In this document: piece after piece, positions 61,618 to 64,000 of the stretch
Layout of the letters: every line of letters begins with the position of its first letter
Position numbering within the stretch: the stretch's first letter is position 1
NCBI GenBank assembly: GCA_026707665.1
Contig: JAPOWK010000112.1
Span: 24,008-88,007, forward strand
Reading direction: 5' to 3'
DNA from: Chloroflexota bacterium
GTDB lineage: Bacteria; Chloroflexota; Anaerolineae; Aggregatilineales; Phototrophicaceae
Length of the DNA stretch: 64,000 nt
Notes under the pieces: model-generated
What the model saw: only the letters and a program-made list of their open reading frames with translations
Database searches by the model: none
What the model was told of the DNA's origin: nothing
Made by a program: the position numbers and the translations under genes

Positions 61618-62700
61618 ATGTCCACCCAAGTTAACCAAGCAAACAAAGAAGCGGTTTGGGACTTCTGGCAGAAGCTGAATCACGTCGGCGTCGACAATGT
61701 TCCAGAAACGGTGCGGGCGGCGGTTCACGAGGATGTGGACTGGAACGTCTCAGCGCCGATTGATCAGCTAGTCGGCGCGGATAACGCGATTGCGGGCTTC
61801 TGGGCGCCGCTGTTTCACTCCTTCCCCGATCTCAAACACGAGCCTTATGTCTTCATGGGCGGCATCGACGAAGGCTCGGCGCTCTATGCCACGGAAGGCG
61901 GCGAAGAATGGGTCAGCGGCTGTGGTTATTTGACCGGCACCTTCGCGGACGACTGGCTGGGCATTCCAGCCACCGGCCGGAAGACCAATATCTGGTTCGG
62001 CGTCTTTCACGTCATGCGCCAGGGGAAGATCGCTGAAGCCTACCTGCAGCTCGATATCCTGGCTGTAATGAGGCAGGCGGGCTTTCAGGTACTGCCGCCG
62101 GCGCCGGGCGCTGAGGGCGGCAAGATTCCCGGTCCGGTCGCCAAAGACGGCACCCTGCTGACCGAGCAGGACCCGTTAGAATCGCGCAAGAGCCAACAGT
62201 TGGTGCAGGCGATGGGGCGGGGCATGCGGCGCTACCTGCGAAGTCGCGATGGTGGCGACTTACGCTCGATGGAGCAGGACAAGTATTGGCATCCCGATAT
62301 GAAGTGGTATGGTCCCAGCGGCATCGGCGCCTGTTTCAGCAAAGAAGAATACGAAGATTTTCATCAGCGGCCCTGGTTGGAGGGCTTCGGCGATCGCAAT
62401 ATCTCGCGCGCGGGCAGCGGCCGGCGGATGGGGCGCATCGGCGAGGGATTGTATTGCGCCGGCGGCATCTGGGACACTGCCTACTCGCATCATAACGGCA
62501 CGTACGTGGGCGTCCCCGCTACTGGCAAATTGATGACCTTGCGCGACTTCGACTGGTGGAAGCGCGAGGGCGATTACTTAATTGAGAATTGGGTGCCGAT
62601 CGATATGATCGACCTCTTCCGGCAGATGGGCGTCGATCTCATGGAGCGGCTGCGTCTGCAGGTTGAGGCGCGCAAGCGGGGCGCACCCGGGCTGTGGTAG
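61618..62700 (+). CDS. Protein with two SnoaL-like (NTF2-fold) domains
   Basis: 360 residues. Two similar halves: residues ~10-155 (VWDFWQKLN..., LVGADNAIAGFWAPLFHSFPDLKHE, GRKTNIWFGVFHVMRQGKIAEAYLQLD, in parts) and ~200-350 (MKWYGPSGIGACFSKEEY, PATGKLMTLRDFDWWKREGDYLIENWVPIDMIDL). Such ester-cyclase-like proteins act as hydrolases, isomerases or binding proteins on small polar or cyclic compounds. It follows the xylonate-type dehydratase by ~106 bases with a repeat between them. GGAAG precedes the ATG. Confidence 0.85.
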   Translation: MSTQVNQANKEAVWDFWQKLNHVGVDNVPETVRAAVHEDVDWNVSAPIDQLVGADNAIAGFWAPLFHSFPDLKHEPYVFMGGIDEGSALYATEGGEEWVSGCGYLTGTFADDWLGIPATGRKTNIWFGVFHVMRQGKIAEAYLQLDILAVMRQAGFQVLPPAPGAEGGKIPGPVAKDGTLLTEQDPLESRKSQQLVQAMGRGMRRYLRSRDGGDLRSMEQDKYWHPDMKWYGPSGIGACFSKEEYEDFHQRPWLEGFGDRNISRAGSGRRMGRIGEGLYCAGGIWDTAYSHHNGTYVGVPATGKLMTLRDFDWWKREGDYLIENWVPIDMIDLFRQMGVDLMERLRLQVEARKRGAPGLW

Positions 62701-62735
62701 GTTGGCGCCGCCTGCGAGAAGTTTCTGTTCCGCTT

Positions 62736-62776
62736 CGCGAGGTTACTTTCGCTCGTTCAGGTTCGCGCCTTTTTTT
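62736..62776 (+). terminator. Possible terminator after the SnoaL gene
   Basis: CGCGA (62736-62740) and TCGCG (62763-62767) can pair around an internal CGAG/CTCG stem, followed by a run of seven T at 62770-62776. Confidence 0.35.
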
Positions 62777-62958
62777 GCCTATGCGCGGCTGACTTGTTAT
62801 GCTTGTATGAAGCGCTGGGCGTGGCCACGACAAGCGATGTGGCTGCGGCGATCGCAAGGTCAATTGGCCCCGGGCCTGCAAGCTATGCCGGAGGGAGGTG
62901 CAGAGACAACAGTCGTCGATTTACGCAACCGTAGTTCAAGTCTTATAGGAGCAAGAAT

Positions 62959-64000
62959 ATGTCGAAGAGACTACTGATCATAACCCTACTCTTGGCCGCG
63001 CTGCTGGTGCTGGCAGTTCCAGTTCAACCGCAGGATGCGACCGAAGGCGGCGAGCTCATCATGATGCAGTCGGCCGATGTGATTGCCTGGGATCAGACCC
63101 GAACCACCTGGCCCAGCATTCGCAATGTACGGCCCCTGTATGACACGCTGCTGACGGTGGATGACAACGACAATCTGATGCCCTTCCTGGCCACCGATTG
63201 GGAGATTTCCGAAGATGGACTGGAATACACCTTCCATCTGCGCGACGACGTGATGTTCCATGATGGCACGCCCTGGAACGCCGATGCGGTGATCTTCAAT
63301 TACCAACGCCAGCTTGATGATCCCGATGCGCGCGGTCATGTGCGCTTGAGCAAAATTCAACGGATGGAAGCCGTTGACGACCATACGGTCAAGATCTGGA
63401 TCGACAAACCCAACGGCGACTTCATCTATGTCGCGGCGGTGGGCACGGATGCCTATCAGATCAGCCCGACTGCCTGGGGCGACGATGGCTCGACCTTCCA
63501 CGAAAATCCGGTCGGCACCGGCGCCTTCATGTTTGAGGCGCACGAGCCGCAGAGCGAGATTCGTTATGTGGCCAATCCGAACTATTGGCAGGGCGCGCCA
63601 CTGTTGGATCGTCTCACGATTCGCATTCATGGCGATACCCAGGTGCGCTTGATCGAGGTGGAATCGGGCAACGTGCATTACGTCGATGGTATCGAGCCGG
63701 AAGACGCGGTGCGCTTGCAGGGCGAAGGCAACTACGTTGTGAACACGCCGGTTGGACCAGGCGTGACCATGATCAGCATCAATACTTCGCGCTACCCGAT
63801 GACCGAACTGTCCTTGCGCCAGGCGCTGGCGCACGCGGTCGATTTTGATGCGATCATCGAAGAGATCCTGTTCGGCTTGCCGCAGCGCTCGCGCGGCGGT
63901 GTATCGCCCAACTCGCCCTATTGGACCGATGATCTGCCAGAAGTGGCGCCCTACGATCCGGAGCGGGCGGCTGAGATTCTCGAGGACGCGGGCTGGGCGC
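62959..64000 (+). CDS. Peptide/solute ABC transporter substrate-binding protein (SBP_bac_5), 3' end beyond window
   Basis: Open from the ATG at 62959 (GGAG 8 bases upstream) to the right edge, 347 residues so far. Signal peptide LLIITLLLAALLVLAVPVQ. Family motifs are WEISEDGLEYTFHLRDDVMFHDGTPWNADAVIFNYQR in parts, NPVGTGAF, NPNYWQGAP and LRQALAHAVD. Its neighbours suggest transport of a compound processed by the dehydratase and SnoaL-type enzymes, but that is inference. Permease genes would be expected just beyond the edge. Confidence 0.9.
   Translation, partial: MSKRLLIITLLLAALLVLAVPVQPQDATEGGELIMMQSADVIAWDQTRTTWPSIRNVRPLYDTLLTVDDNDNLMPFLATDWEISEDGLEYTFHLRDDVMFHDGTPWNADAVIFNYQRQLDDPDARGHVRLSKIQRMEAVDDHTVKIWIDKPNGDFIYVAAVGTDAYQISPTAWGDDGSTFHENPVGTGAFMFEAHEPQSEIRYVANPNYWQGAPLLDRLTIRIHGDTQVRLIEVESGNVHYVDGIEPEDAVRLQGEGNYVVNTPVGPGVTMISINTSRYPMTELSLRQALAHAVDFDAIIEEILFGLPQRSRGGVSPNSPYWTDDLPEVAPYDPERAAEILEDAGWA

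Noticed and set aside
62701..62958. Short frame after the SnoaL gene
   Set aside because: Arg/Ser/Cys-rich composition, no ribosome site and overlap with the SnoaL 3' end; the region more likely holds a terminator and the promoter of the next gene.
1..64000. tRNA, rRNA, riboswitch or origin-like features
   Set aside because: All gaps were read on both strands; no cloverleaf, conserved rRNA stretch, riboswitch core or DnaA-box cluster was recognised by eye. A covariance-model scan would settle this.

Overview
The window is GC-rich and dense with bacterial genes. No rRNA, tRNA, insertion sequence, phage gene or CRISPR array was recognised. The gene content (many ABC uptake systems, luciferase-like flavin oxidoreductases, DUF4438 proteins, secreted proteins with C-terminal SH3 domains) and the abundant short palindromic repeats built on GTAGGGGCGA and CCCCATCCCC suggest a heterotrophic member of the Chloroflexota, probably Anaerolineae-like. 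That assignment is inference: no marker gene is present.

Layout. 1-7.8 kb: a DNA methyltransferase cut by the left edge, a homocysteine methyltransferase-like enzyme, an SDR, a secreted spondin-type protein with a Met/Asp tandem repeat, a sialidase-like propeller with a DinB-fold gene, MsrB, a thioesterase, and an Imm11-like immunity protein with an overlapping partner. 7.8-13 kb: a complete branched-chain amino acid type ABC importer (livKHMGF order, minus strand). 13-17.6 kb: secreted and coiled-coil proteins of unknown function and a flavin oxidoreductase. 17.7-23.2 kb: an oligopeptide-type importer (binding protein plus two permeases, no ATPases) followed by an SDR and an acetamidase/formamidase. 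23.3-29.1 kb: an aminotransferase coupled to a shorter homologue without the catalytic lysine, an Ldh-family dehydrogenase, a VOC protein and two DUF4438 proteins. 29.1-29.9 kb: a repeat-dense intergenic block, then a 2-hydroxyacid dehydrogenase.

30.9-38.6 kb holds four tandem paralogues of a large secreted protein, each with four cysteine-pair repeats and an SH3 domain. A fifth paralogue without SH3 lies at 15.9-17.6 kb. 38.7-41.1 kb is a tightly overlapping D-amino-acid-oxidase-like / RidA / flavin oxidoreductase operon. 41.5-47.5 kb is a sugar ABC importer with a GH127 beta-L-arabinofuranosidase, which suggests uptake and intracellular cleavage of arabinose-containing glycans. 47.8-52.3 kb encodes the two halves of a heterodimeric ABC exporter. 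Three copies of an unusual small-gene module (a ~140-residue protein followed by one or two ~60-residue proteins with Pro/Lys-rich or charged tails) surround these loci. 53-64 kb carries sugar and acid metabolism (epimerase, Gfo/Idh, SDR, xylonate dehydratase type), a SulP transporter with STAS and cyclic-nucleotide domains, a double SnoaL protein and the start of another binding protein.

The most unusual signals are: (1) a 19-nt hairpin with a near-invariant 11-nt loop and an exactly 4-bp stem whose bases change in a compensating way, nested in the loops of two unrelated repeat families; (2) the four-repeat secreted paralogues; (3) the three small-gene modules; (4) an apparently circularly permuted spondin domain interrupted by an Asp/Met array.
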